The notes under the pieces: generated by a model
Database searches by the model: none
The model's input: only the letters and a program-made list of their open reading frames with translations
Told to the model about the DNA's origin: nothing
NCBI GenBank assembly: GCA_016717595.1
Contig: JADKFE010000012.1
Coordinates: forward strand, 1 to 64,000
DNA: 64,000 nt
Direction: 5' to 3'
Source of the DNA: Deltaproteobacteria bacterium
GTDB taxonomy: Bacteria > Myxococcota_A > UBA796 > CAJQPC01
Translations under genes and position numbers: made by a program
In this document: positions 8,641-17,165 of the stretch, piece after piece
Layout: every line of letters begins with the position of its first letter
Numbering within the stretch: the stretch's first letter is position 1

Positions 8641-11256
8641 ATGCCTTCGACGCTGCTGCTCACCGCGCTCTCTCTCAAGATCGCCCTCGGCGCGCCCCCC
8701 GCCGACGCCCCGCCCGCTGAAGAGGCCCGGGTGGTCGTCGTCAGCGGCGCGATCTCCCGGGGCTCGTACCAGGCCGGGCAGCTCTTCATGCTCATGGACC
8801 ACCTCAAGCGGGAGCACGTCGAGCGTGTGGCCGCCGGGGAGACGCCCACCCGCCTGGTGGCCGTCGGCGCCAGCGCGGGCAGCATCAACGGCTTCATCTC
8901 CACGGTGGACGTGCTCACCGAGCCGCTGTGGGATCCAGCGCGGGCGCCCGAGTCCTCGCTCTACTTCCGCGCCTGGGTGCCTGAAGGCTTTCACCGCAGC
9001 CCGGAGTCCCTCGACCGCTGGCCAGAGGAGGCTGAGCGTTACGCGCTGATCCGCACGGGCTTCTTGGATGAGTCTGTGGACGGCGTCGGCGCGCTGATCT
9101 CCGACCCCAACGCCCAGCCCGCCTGGACGAGCCCCGTGCGCCTCGCGATGACCACGGCCCGGCTGCTCCCCGACCAGGGGCCCACGGGCCTGCAGCGTGA
9201 CGTGAACGAGTCCTTCGCCTTTGAGCTCACCCGCGCCGCTGACGGCACCTTACGCGCCGCGCCCCTCCGAATGCGCTGCCCGGGCGCCCCCGCGGCCAAG
9301 GCCGGCGCCCAGCCAAACCTCCCCTGTGAGGCCGACGCCGCCTCGGCCTTGCCCCTCGCCGACGCCTCGGGCGAAGAGCTCCAGGCCGACTGGAGCGAGA
9401 TCGGGCGGCTCGTCGGCGTCTCCGCGGCGGTGCCCTTGGCCTTTGAGCCCCGCGAGATGCCCTGCGAGCGTTACCTGAGCTGGTCGTTGTGGCCCAAGCA
9501 GAGCTGCCACTCGCTGGGCGGCGACACCCCGGTGTGGATGCTCGACGGCGGCGTGTTTGACGGTCACCCGTTCCGCGTCGCCGACCGCGTCTCCGGCGAG
9601 GGCCACTACGACGGCAAAGGCCACATCTTTTACCTCGACCCCGACCTGGGCGACGAGGGCCCCCGCGCCGTCGATGTGCCCGACCCTGAAGACCGCGCCT
9701 TACGTTTTTTTGGTGAGGTCGTGCCCACCGCCCGGGCCCAGTCGGTCACCCAGTTCTTCCAGGATCACCCGCACCTCTTGGGCCGGGTGGACTTTTTGCG
9801 GGCCTCGACCACCCCCGTCGGCAGCTACCTCGGCGGCTTCTTGGCGTTCTACGACCAGAGCTTCCGGGTGTGGGACTTCTACGCGGGCATGCACGACGGC
9901 TACCGCAACCTCCAGGCGCTCTTGTTGAGCCGGGAGGGCCTCGACTGCTCAGGCTACGACCTGGGCCGCTGGGAGCCCGAGGCCAAACAAGACGCCCGCT
10001 GTGAGGCGCTGTTGCCCCGCCTCGACCGCGACGCCGCCCCGGTGTTTTTTGTGGTGCATGAGCTGCTCACCACCTTTGAGCGCGCCGTTGAGGGCTCGAT
10101 GGACTGGATCGACGTGGCGCGGCGGGTGGACCTCACCTTCGGGCGCCTCGGCCCCGAGGCCGTGCGCGCGGCCTCGACGGTGACCGAGCTCGGCGGCGCC
10201 ATCAAGGACTACGACCGGCTGGTGATGCTGCGAAACCTGCGCACCCTCACGCTCTTACACGCCACCCGCACCCTCGATCTAGAGGCCCAAGCCAAGGGCT
10301 ACACCTTCGCGTGGTTCGCCAGCCGCCTCTCTTCAGTGATGCCTTGCCCCAGCCGCGGCGACTGCCCGCCGTTCTGGTTTGTGGCCTACGACCTGGGCGG
10401 CTCGTTGCCGTTTGAGGGCGACAAGCCGGCCTCGGGGCGCCTCGTGCGCCGCCTCGCCCGCCTCGCCAAGAAGAGCCCCACGAAGCTCGCCGACACCTTC
10501 ACCTTACGCCAAGACGGGGCGTTCTCGGTGCTCTTTCGGCGGCGGGTGAACTGGCAGCTCGCGGCGTTACACCGGCACCCGATGTTGGGCACCTCGCCGA
10601 TCCGCCGGGAGGTCTTGCGGGTGGGCCGCATGATGGTGACGGGCTCCAACCGCCTGTGGTCCGTCGGCACGGGCACCCCCACGGTGACGAACATGCCCGG
10701 CGCCTGGGGGGTCGGCTGGGACGCGACGCGGGTGAAGCCGTGGAGCGCCTTCGGTCGCCACGCACGATTGCCCTGGGTCTACGCCGGGGTTCGGGCCTAT
10801 GGCAACGCCGCGCCGTGGTGGCCGACGGGTCACCCCAACGTCGTGCTCTCGGCCCGGGCGGGGGTGGTGCTGCTCCAGGTGCGCCCCGGGGCCCAGCGCC
10901 TGTGGCTGTTCGACGCGCCCATCGCCCCCGTGGTGGGCCCGATGTTCCCCTTCACCTTAGAGACCGGCGCGATCCTGCAAGGCGCCTGGGTGCGCGGCGG
11001 GATCCCCGACAACCTGGTGATTCAGCCCCGCTGGATTCTGCCCAACCAGCCCGCCTTGGGCGGCACCCTCGCCTTTGAGGCCCGGCTGCACCTGATGAAC
11101 GTGATCAGCGTGAGCGGCGAGTGGCACCCCCTCACCCGCACCCTCGACGGCAGCCTGAGCCAGCCCGGCCACCAGCAGAACCCTGAGGTGCGCGTGATGA
11201 TGTGGTTCACCCGCCCGGGATTTGTGCGCCAGAACCCCTACCGCAGCGAGTGGTGA
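8641..11256 (+). CDS. Secreted patatin-like phospholipase with large C-terminal region
   Basis: The ATG at 8641 is chosen because AAGGAGG lies 9 nt upstream; it gives 871 residues with a signal-like N-terminus (MPSTLLLTALSLKIALG). Patatin motifs follow: the glycine-rich oxyanion loop SGAISRGSYQAG (35-46), the nucleophile motif GASAG with S78, and the DGG motif with catalytic D302 in WMLDGGVFDGHPF. The Ser-Asp dyad would hydrolyse phospholipid acyl esters. The C-terminal ~350 residues (roughly 520-871) are not patatin. The end is rich in aromatic alternating segments (WVYAGVRAYGNAAPWW, MMWFTRPGFVRQNPY) and could be a beta-barrel-like or surface domain; this is a guess. It may be a secreted lipase or a lipid-homeostasis factor of the envelope. 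Confidence 0.78.
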   Translation: MPSTLLLTALSLKIALGAPPADAPPAEEARVVVVSGAISRGSYQAGQLFMLMDHLKREHVERVAAGETPTRLVAVGASAGSINGFISTVDVLTEPLWDPARAPESSLYFRAWVPEGFHRSPESLDRWPEEAERYALIRTGFLDESVDGVGALISDPNAQPAWTSPVRLAMTTARLLPDQGPTGLQRDVNESFAFELTRAADGTLRAAPLRMRCPGAPAAKAGAQPNLPCEADAASALPLADASGEELQADWSEIGRLVGVSAAVPLAFEPREMPCERYLSWSLWPKQSCHSLGGDTPVWMLDGGVFDGHPFRVADRVSGEGHYDGKGHIFYLDPDLGDEGPRAVDVPDPEDRALRFFGEVVPTARAQSVTQFFQDHPHLLGRVDFLRASTTPVGSYLGGFLAFYDQSFRVWDFYAGMHDGYRNLQALLLSREGLDCSGYDLGRWEPEAKQDARCEALLPRLDRDAAPVFFVVHELLTTFERAVEGSMDWIDVARRVDLTFGRLGPEAVRAASTVTELGGAIKDYDRLVMLRNLRTLTLLHATRTLDLEAQAKGYTFAWFASRLSSVMPCPSRGDCPPFWFVAYDLGGSLPFEGDKPASGRLVRRLARLAKKSPTKLADTFTLRQDGAFSVLFRRRVNWQLAALHRHPMLGTSPIRREVLRVGRMMVTGSNRLWSVGTGTPTVTNMPGAWGVGWDATRVKPWSAFGRHARLPWVYAGVRAYGNAAPWWPTGHPNVVLSARAGVVLLQVRPGAQRLWLFDAPIAPVVGPMFPFTLETGAILQGAWVRGGIPDNLVIQPRWILPNQPALGGTLAFEARLHLMNVISVSGEWHPLTRTLDGSLSQPGHQQNPEVRVMMWFTRPGFVRQNPYRSEW

Positions 11257-11290
11257 GCGCCTGCGCGGGACGAGGCGCCGCGGGCCACGA

Positions 11291-11319
11291 TTGACACCCC
11301 CGGCGCGTCACGCTACGCG
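11291..11319 (+). promoter_or_regulatory. Candidate promoter of the histidine operon
   Basis: A perfect TTGACA (11291-11296) is followed after 17 nt by TACGCG (11314-11319), a weak -10, 54 nt before the hisG ATG. No histidine-rich leader peptide or attenuator hairpin was found in the leader. A match by eye only. Confidence 0.4.
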
Positions 11320-11372
11320 GGGCGGCGGATCTCCCCTGCCGCCGCTCTGCGCCTGACGCCACCGAGGTTGCC

Positions 11373-12242
11373 ATGACCGCTCCCGCGACCCTCCACCTCG
11401 CGCTCCCCAAGGGCCGCATGCAGGAGGGTGTGCTCAAGCTCCTCGGCGACGCCGGGGTCTCGGTACGCTTAGGCGCGCGGGGCTATCGGCCCACGGTGAG
11501 CCTGCCGAACGTCGAGGCCAAGCTCTTAAAACCCCAGAACATCATCGAGATGTTGGCCGCGGGCACCCGAGATCTGGGCTTCGCCGGGGCCGACTGGGTG
11601 GCCGAGCTCGGCGTTGAGCTGGTCGAGGTGATGGACACGGGCTTGGACGTGGTGCGTCTGGTCGCCGCCGCCCCTGAGGCGCTCGTGCCTGGGGGGATCT
11701 TGCCCGATCGCCCCGTGGTCGTCGCCAGCGAGTATGAGCGGCTCACCACACGCTGGATTCAGGCGAGCTGCCCGCCGGGCTCGCGGTTTGTGCGCTCCTA
11801 TGGCGCCACCGAGGCCTTCCCGCCTGAAGACGCCGACTGCATCGTCGACAACACCGCCACCGGGGACACCCTGCGGGCGAACCAGCTCCGGATCTTGGGC
11901 GAGCTGATGCGCTCCTCCACGCGGCTCTACGCCAGCCAGCGCGCCTGGGCCGACGCCGACCGCCGCGCCCGCATCGAAGACCTGGCCCTGCTCTTGCGCT
12001 CGGTCTTGGAGGCCCGGGGCCGGGTGCTCGTGGAGATCAACATCGACGTGGCGGGGCTCGCCGGGCTGGTCGAGGTGCTGCCGTGTATGCGGGAGCCGAC
12101 GATCTCGCTCTTACACGGCAACTCGGGCTACGCGGTGAAGGTCGCCGTGCGCCGTGATCAGCTCCCGGCGCTCATCCCCAAGATCCGCGCCCGCGGCGGC
12201 ACCGACATCGTCGTCTCCTCCCCGGCGCAGATCGTCCCCTGA
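11373..12242 (+). CDS. hisG: ATP phosphoribosyltransferase, long form
   Basis: HisG joins ATP and PRPP in the first, feedback-controlled step of histidine synthesis. The 289-residue length and the C-terminal ~75-residue domain (ending VRRDQLPALIPKIRARGGTDIVVSS) mark the long, HisZ-independent form that binds histidine itself. The N-terminus LHLALPKGRMQEGVLKLL and the PRPP-binding loop ending in DNTATGDTLRANQL are conserved. It is the first gene of the operon; the hisC start is 7 nt after the stop, with GAGG overlapping the stop codon. No hisZ is seen nearby, consistent with the long form. Confidence 0.96.
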   Translation: MTAPATLHLALPKGRMQEGVLKLLGDAGVSVRLGARGYRPTVSLPNVEAKLLKPQNIIEMLAAGTRDLGFAGADWVAELGVELVEVMDTGLDVVRLVAAAPEALVPGGILPDRPVVVASEYERLTTRWIQASCPPGSRFVRSYGATEAFPPEDADCIVDNTATGDTLRANQLRILGELMRSSTRLYASQRAWADADRRARIEDLALLLRSVLEARGRVLVEINIDVAGLAGLVEVLPCMREPTISLLHGNSGYAVKVAVRRDQLPALIPKIRARGGTDIVVSSPAQIVP

Positions 12243-12249
12243 GGTCAAG

Positions 12250-13953
12250 ATGCCCTTCGTGCCCGCCCCCGTCGTCGCCCAGATCACGGCCTACTCTGTG
12301 CCCAAGGCCCCGGCGCCGACGGATCTCGCCTTAGACGGCAACGAGGGCGCGCGGCCCGACGCCTCGCTCTACGACACGCTCACCGACATCGAGGCCCTGC
12401 GTCGTTACCCCAACGCCAAGCCCCTAGAGGCCAAGCTCGCCGCCCGGCACGGCCTGAGCCCGGAGCAGGTCGTCGTGTGCTGCGGGGCCGACGAGGCCTT
12501 GGACCGCTGCTGCCGCGCGGCGCTCTGCCCGGGGCGTGAGGCGATCTTGCCCCGGCCCATCTTCGTGATGACCCGCCACTTCTCGGCGCTCGCCGGGGCC
12601 ACGCTCATCGAGCCGCCTTGGGCGGGGGAGGCCTTCCCCACGGACGCCGTGCTCGCGGCGATCACGCCCAACACCGCGCTCATCGCCATCACCAGCCCCA
12701 ACAACCCCACGGGCGGGGTGATCTCCGCCGACGACCTGCGCGCCATCGCCGCCGCCGCCCCCGACGCGATGATCGTCGTAGACCTCGCCTACGTCGAGTT
12801 CGCCGATGAGGATCTCACCTCCGTCGCGCTCAGCCTGCCCAACGCCGTGGTGCTGCGCACGCTCTCCAAGGCCTGGGGCCTCGCCGGGGCGCGGGTGGGC
12901 TACGCCGCGGGGCCCGTGGCGCTCATCCGCCTCTTGCGCGCGACGGGCCTCGTCTACCCCGTGAGCGGGCCGAGCCTCGCCTTGGCCGAGCGGTGGCTGG
13001 ACGAGGGTGAGCCCCACCTGCGCCGCTTCGTCGCCCAGGTTCGTGAGGACCGCGCCCGGATGACCGAGGCCCTGCGCGCCGCCGGGGTGACGGCGCCCAG
13101 CTCCCAGGCGAACTTTGTCTGCGCCGAGCTGCCCGACCCGATCTGGGCCCGAGACGCCTTCGCCGGTCTGGGGATCGCCGTGCGGGCCTTGCCCAAGCCA
13201 GGCGGCGGGGGCTACCTGCGGGTGACCACCCCCGGCGACGCGGCGACAACAGACCGCGTGGTCTGCGCATTCAACGCCGTGTTTCGGCCCGAGGCCCTGC
13301 TCTTTGACCTCGACGGGGTGCTCGCCGACGTCTCTGGCTCGTACCGGGCGGCGATCTTCGCCACGGCGGCGTCATATGGCGTCACGCTCACAACAGAGGC
13401 CCTCGTCGCCGCCAAAGAGGCCGGGGACGCCAACAACGACTGGGTGCTCACCCAGCGGCTCCTCGCGGCCGCCGGGGTGGAGGCGCCGCTGCCCGAGGTC
13501 ACCGCGCGGTTTGAGGCCCTCTACCAAGGAGATGAGACGACGCCCGGTCTGCGGTTGACGGAGACGCTGCGCTGTGAGGTCGCCGCGCTCACGGCCCTCG
13601 CCACCAGGATGCCCCTGGCCATCGTCACCGGGCGCCCGCGGCGGGACGCGGAGCGGTTCTTGGCGGAGCAGGGGGTGCTGCACCTCTTCAAGACGCTCGT
13701 GTGTATGGAGGACGCGCCGCTCAAGCCCGACCCGGCGCCGGTGCGTCTGGCCTTGGCCCGCCTCGGCGTGAAGGCCGCGTGGATGTTCGGCGACACCCCC
13801 GACGACGTGCGCGCCGCGCGGTCCGCGGGGGTCTTGCCGCTCGGGGTCTGCGCGCCTCAGGATCCCTTTGAGCGCGCCCAACACGCCCTGACCGCCGCCG
13901 GGGCCGCCCGGGTGTTCGCCACCCCCCTCGCCTTCCTGGAGCTGTTGCCATGA
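12250..13953 (+). CDS. hisC: Fusion: histidinol-phosphate aminotransferase + HAD phosphatase
   Basis: The protein has 567 residues. Residues ~1-345 are HisC, a class I/II PLP aminotransferase converting imidazole-acetol phosphate to histidinol phosphate: DGNEGARPD near the N-terminus, SPNNPTGG, the Schiff-base Lys K207 in SKAWGLAGARVGY, and a C-terminal YLRVTTPGD. Residues ~350-567 are a HAD subfamily I hydrolase: motif I DLDGVLADV (nucleophile D353, acid D355), a helical cap, motif II IVTGRP, motif III Lys in DAPLKPDP and motif IV MFGDTPDD. Its place in the operon and the lack of another HolPase suggest that it dephosphorylates histidinol phosphate. The ATG at 12250 is used; upstream in-frame sequence belongs to hisG. 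It overlaps hisB by 4 nt. Confidence 0.92.
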   Translation: MPFVPAPVVAQITAYSVPKAPAPTDLALDGNEGARPDASLYDTLTDIEALRRYPNAKPLEAKLAARHGLSPEQVVVCCGADEALDRCCRAALCPGREAILPRPIFVMTRHFSALAGATLIEPPWAGEAFPTDAVLAAITPNTALIAITSPNNPTGGVISADDLRAIAAAAPDAMIVVDLAYVEFADEDLTSVALSLPNAVVLRTLSKAWGLAGARVGYAAGPVALIRLLRATGLVYPVSGPSLALAERWLDEGEPHLRRFVAQVREDRARMTEALRAAGVTAPSSQANFVCAELPDPIWARDAFAGLGIAVRALPKPGGGGYLRVTTPGDAATTDRVVCAFNAVFRPEALLFDLDGVLADVSGSYRAAIFATAASYGVTLTTEALVAAKEAGDANNDWVLTQRLLAAAGVEAPLPEVTARFEALYQGDETTPGLRLTETLRCEVAALTALATRMPLAIVTGRPRRDAERFLAEQGVLHLFKTLVCMEDAPLKPDPAPVRLALARLGVKAAWMFGDTPDDVRAARSAGVLPLGVCAPQDPFERAQHALTAAGAARVFATPLAFLELLP

Positions 13954-14546
13954 GCGCCGCCACGCCCTCCCGAAGCGCCCACCGCCAGCGCGCCACCAAA
14001 GAGACCCGCATTCAGTGTCACTTGACGCTTGACGGTTCAGGGCAGGCCGAGGTCAACACCGGCCTGGGCTTCTACGACCACATGCTGAGCACCTTGGCCC
14101 GATTCAGCCGGTTCAACCTCACCCTTCGCTGTGAGGGAGATCTGCACGTCGATGATCACCACACCGCTGAAGACTGCGCCTTGGCGCTGGGGGAGTGTCT
14201 GAACGAGGCGCTGGGCGACCGGCGGGGCCTGCGGCGGTTTGGTTCGGCCTACGCGCCTCTGGATGAGGCCCTCGCCCGGGCGGTGGTGGACCTCTCGGGG
14301 CGCCCCTGGCCCGAGGTCAACCTGGGCCTGCGCCGGGAGCAGATCGGCGCCATCGCCACCGAGAACCTCACCCACTTCTTCAGCTCCTTCGCCATCGCCG
14401 GGCGCATGTCGCTGCATGTGGACGTGCTCAAGGGCGAGAACGACCACCATCGCGCCGAGGCGGCGTTTAAGGCCTTGGCCTTGGCCCTGCGCGACGCCGT
14501 GGCCGTTGAGGGCGCGGAGATCCCGTCTGAGAAGGGGGTTCTGTGA
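13950..14546 (+). CDS. hisB: Imidazoleglycerol-phosphate dehydratase, monofunctional
   Basis: The 198-residue IGPD dehydrates imidazole-glycerol phosphate to imidazole-acetol phosphate. The Mn-binding histidine clusters are present: FYDHMLSTLARFS, DDHHTAEDCALALGE and ENDHHRAEAAFKALALALRDA. There is no N-terminal HAD domain of the E. coli HisB type, so the phosphatase step must come from elsewhere, most simply from the HAD half of the preceding HisC fusion. Its ATG overlaps the hisC stop (ATGA) and its stop overlaps the hisH GTG. Confidence 0.96.
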   Translation: MSAATPSRSAHRQRATKETRIQCHLTLDGSGQAEVNTGLGFYDHMLSTLARFSRFNLTLRCEGDLHVDDHHTAEDCALALGECLNEALGDRRGLRRFGSAYAPLDEALARAVVDLSGRPWPEVNLGLRREQIGAIATENLTHFFSSFAIAGRMSLHVDVLKGENDHHRAEAAFKALALALRDAVAVEGAEIPSEKGVL

Positions 14547-15136
14547 GGGTACACGTCGTCTCTACCGGGGCGGCGAACCTCGCCAGCGTGCTCGCGGGCC
14601 TCCGTCGCGCCGGGGCCGAGCCGGGGCTTGTCGTCGGGGCTGATGATGTGCTCCAGGCCGAGCGCCTTGTGCTGCCCGGCGTCGGGGCGTTTGGCGCCGC
14701 CGCCACCTCACTCCAGGCCGCTGGGCTGTGGTCGGCGCTGCAAGAGCGGCTCAACGCCGGGCGCCCCACCCTCGGGATCTGCCTCGGGCTCCAGCTCTGG
14801 GCAGAAGGCAGCGAAGAGAGCCCCGGCGTGGCCGGCCTGGGCGTGCTCCCCGGCCTCGCCAAGCGCCTCCCAACCGGCGTGCGGGTGCCCCAGCTCGGCT
14901 GGAACTGGGTAGAGCCTGGCAGAAACTGCCAACTCCTCCAGCCCGGCTACGCCTCCTACGCGAACTCTTACGCCCTGCGTGAGGCCCCCGAGGGCTGGGC
15001 CGCCGCCTGGACCACCCACGGCGAGCCCTTCATCGCCGCCGTCGAGCGCGGCGCGCAGCTCGCCTGCCAGTTTCACCCCGAGCTCTCCGGGCCCTGGGGC
15101 CAGGCGCTCCTCACCCGCTGGCTGGGGGCCCGCTGA
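14543..15136 (+). CDS. hisH: Imidazole glycerol phosphate synthase, glutaminase subunit
   Basis: HisH is the class I glutamine amidotransferase half of IGP synthase and feeds ammonia to HisF. The 197-residue protein begins at a GTG overlapping the hisB stop. The catalytic triad is visible: the nucleophilic Cys in GICLGLQLW (usually GICLGMQ), and His/Glu in QFHPELSG. VLPGVGAFGAA near residue 50 is also typical. It is followed by hisF with a TGATG junction, which fits the fixed 1:1 complex. Confidence 0.94.
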   Translation: MRVHVVSTGAANLASVLAGLRRAGAEPGLVVGADDVLQAERLVLPGVGAFGAAATSLQAAGLWSALQERLNAGRPTLGICLGLQLWAEGSEESPGVAGLGVLPGLAKRLPTGVRVPQLGWNWVEPGRNCQLLQPGYASYANSYALREAPEGWAAAWTTHGEPFIAAVERGAQLACQFHPELSGPWGQALLTRWLGAR

Positions 15137-15894
15137 TGCTCACCCGCAGAGTCATCCCCTGTTTAGACGTGCGTGATGGCCGCGTCGTGAAGGGTGTGCG
15201 GTTTCAGGGCCTCCGCGACGCCGGGGATCCTGTGGAGCAGGCCGCGCGCTACGAGGCCCAGGGCGCCGATGAGCTGGTGATCCTCGACGTGTCGGCCACG
15301 GACGAGGGCCGGGCAACGGCGATCCGCACCGTCGAGGCCGTGCGCGCGGTGTTGGGCATCCCGCTCACCGTCGGCGGAGGGGTGCGTGAGGTCGAGGACG
15401 CCCGCAGGCTGTTGGAGGCCGGGGCCGACAAGGTCTCCACCAACACCGCCGCCGTGCGCCGACCGGCGCTCCTCGCCGAGCTCGCCGAGCGGTTTGGGCG
15501 GCAGTGTGTGGTGCTGGCGCTCGACGCCGCGGCCCGACTTGAGGGCGGCGGCTGGGAGGTCGTCGTGCGCGCGGGCAAGGAGCGCACCGGCCAAGACGCC
15601 ATCGCCTGGGCGGTTGAGGCCACCACACTCGGCGCCGGGGAGATCCTGCTCACCTCGTGGGATCGGGACGGCACGGGCCTGGGCTACGACCTGCCGCTCA
15701 CGAGCGCCATCGCCCAGGCCGTCACCGTGCCGGTGATCGCCTCGGGTGGGGCGGCCAGCGCGGCGCACCTCGCCGCCGCGCTTCACGCCGGGGCCGACGC
15801 CGTGCTCGCGGCCACCATCTTTCACGACGGCCACACCACCGTCGGCGCGGTCAAAGACGCGCTGGCGGCCTTGGGCCTGGAGCTGCGGCGATGA
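15136..15894 (+). CDS. hisF: Imidazole glycerol phosphate synthase, cyclase subunit
   Basis: The 252-residue (beta-alpha)8 barrel cyclises PRFAR with ammonia from HisH, giving imidazole-glycerol phosphate and AICAR. LTRRVIPCLDVRDGRVVKG carries the catalytic Asp near residue 11, and TSWDRDGTGLGYD carries the second catalytic Asp. The phosphate-binding loops TVGGGVR and IASGGA are intact. The start shares one base with the hisH stop, and the stop overlaps the hisA ATG. Confidence 0.96.
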   Translation: MLTRRVIPCLDVRDGRVVKGVRFQGLRDAGDPVEQAARYEAQGADELVILDVSATDEGRATAIRTVEAVRAVLGIPLTVGGGVREVEDARRLLEAGADKVSTNTAAVRRPALLAELAERFGRQCVVLALDAAARLEGGGWEVVVRAGKERTGQDAIAWAVEATTLGAGEILLTSWDRDGTGLGYDLPLTSAIAQAVTVPVIASGGAASAAHLAAALHAGADAVLAATIFHDGHTTVGAVKDALAALGLELRR

Positions 15895-17165
15895 TCATCC
15901 CAAGCATCGACCTTCAAGGCGGTCAGACCGTGCAGCTCATCGGCGGCGCGGAGAAGGCCCTGGACGCCGGGGATCCACGCCCCATCGCCGCCCGCTTTGG
16001 CCGGGTGGGGGAGGTCGCCGTCATCGACCTCGACGCCGCCATGGGCAAGGGGGACCACGCCGCGCTCATCGAGGAGGTCTGCGGGCTGTGTGACGCCCGG
16101 GTCGGCGGCGGCATCCGCAGCGTCGAGGCCGCAAAACGTTGGCTCGACGCCGGGGCGGCCAAGGTGATCTTGGGCACGGCGGCCACGCCGGAGCTGCTCT
16201 CCAAGCTCCCCAAAGAGCGCGTGATCGCCGCCTTGGACGCCCGAGATGGTGAGGTCGTCGTCAAGGGCTGGACTGAAGGCACCGGGCGCGGGATCGTCGA
16301 GCGTATGGCCGAGCTTCGCCCCTATGTCGGCGGGTTCTTGGTCACCTTTGTGGAGCGAGAGGGCCGCCTGGGGGGCACGAACCTGGATCAGGTCGCCGCC
16401 TTGGTGCAGGCCGCCGGGGACGCCAAGGTCACCATCGCCGGGGGCGTGACCACGGCGGAGGACGTCGCGGCCTTGGACAAGCTCGGCGCCGACGCCCAGG
16501 TGGGCATGGCGCTCTACACCGGGCGCCTCTCTTTGGCCCAAGGGTTTGCCGCGCCCCTCATCAGCGACCGCGCCGATGGCCTCTGGCCCACCGTCGTCTG
16601 CGACGCCCGCGGCGTGGCCTTGGGGCTGTGCTGGTCGGATCTGGAGAGCCTCACCGTCGCCCTGGATCGTGGCGTCGGCGCCTATCACTCCCGCCGCCGG
16701 GGCCTGTGGGTGAAGGGCGAGACGAGCGGCGCCACCCAGGCGCTCCTGCGGGTCGAGGCCGATTGTGACCGCGACGCGCTGCGCTTCACCGTGCGCCAGG
16801 CCACGCCGGGCTTCTGCCATGAGGAGACCTGGACGTGTTTTGGCGCGGCGCGAGGGCTGGGGGCGCTAGAGACCACCCTTCAGCAGCGCGTCGTGGACGC
16901 ACCCGCCGGGAGCTACACCCGCCGCCTGCTCGACGACCCGGCCCTGCTTCGGGCCAAGCTCATCGAGGAGGCCGCCGAGCTCGCTGAGGCCCAAGATCCC
17001 GCCCACGTCGCCCAAGAGGCCGGGGATCTCCTCTATTTTGCCTCTGTTGCCCTCGCCCGCGCCGGGGTGAGCCTCGGCGACGTAGACGCCGTGCTCGACC
17101 GCCGCGCCCGCACGCTCAGCCGCCGCCCCGGCCACGCCAAGCCGCCCCCCGTGGAGCCCACATGA
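15891..17165 (+). CDS. hisA: Trifunctional HisA-HisI-HisE fusion
   Basis: One 424-residue chain covers three steps. Residues ~1-225 are HisA (ProFAR isomerase): IIPSIDLQGGQTVQL with the catalytic Asp at 7, ARVGGGIRSVE, AALDARDGEVVVKGWTEGTG and VTIAGGVTT. Residues ~228-322 are HisI (PRA-CH): HSRRRGLWVKGETSGATQ, the metal motif ADCDRDAL and the cysteines of GFCHEETWTCFG. Residues ~326-424 are HisE (PRA-PH): LRAKLIEEAAELAEA and QEAGDLLYFASVALARAG. HisIE fusions are common, and HisIED occurs in fungi; HisA joined to HisIE is unusual in my experience. The HisA part ends slightly early against free HisA. The true start is the ATG at 15891; upstream in-frame codons are hisF sequence out of frame. 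It overlaps hisD by 4 nt. Confidence 0.94.
   Translation: MIIPSIDLQGGQTVQLIGGAEKALDAGDPRPIAARFGRVGEVAVIDLDAAMGKGDHAALIEEVCGLCDARVGGGIRSVEAAKRWLDAGAAKVILGTAATPELLSKLPKERVIAALDARDGEVVVKGWTEGTGRGIVERMAELRPYVGGFLVTFVEREGRLGGTNLDQVAALVQAAGDAKVTIAGGVTTAEDVAALDKLGADAQVGMALYTGRLSLAQGFAAPLISDRADGLWPTVVCDARGVALGLCWSDLESLTVALDRGVGAYHSRRRGLWVKGETSGATQALLRVEADCDRDALRFTVRQATPGFCHEETWTCFGAARGLGALETTLQQRVVDAPAGSYTRRLLDDPALLRAKLIEEAAELAEAQDPAHVAQEAGDLLYFASVALARAGVSLGDVDAVLDRRARTLSRRPGHAKPPPVEPT

Noticed and set aside
15657..15890. N-terminal extension of the HisA-HisI-HisE protein into hisF
   Set aside because: This stretch is hisF read in another frame and is Arg-rich. The HisA domain begins exactly at the ATG at 15891, which overlaps the hisF stop.
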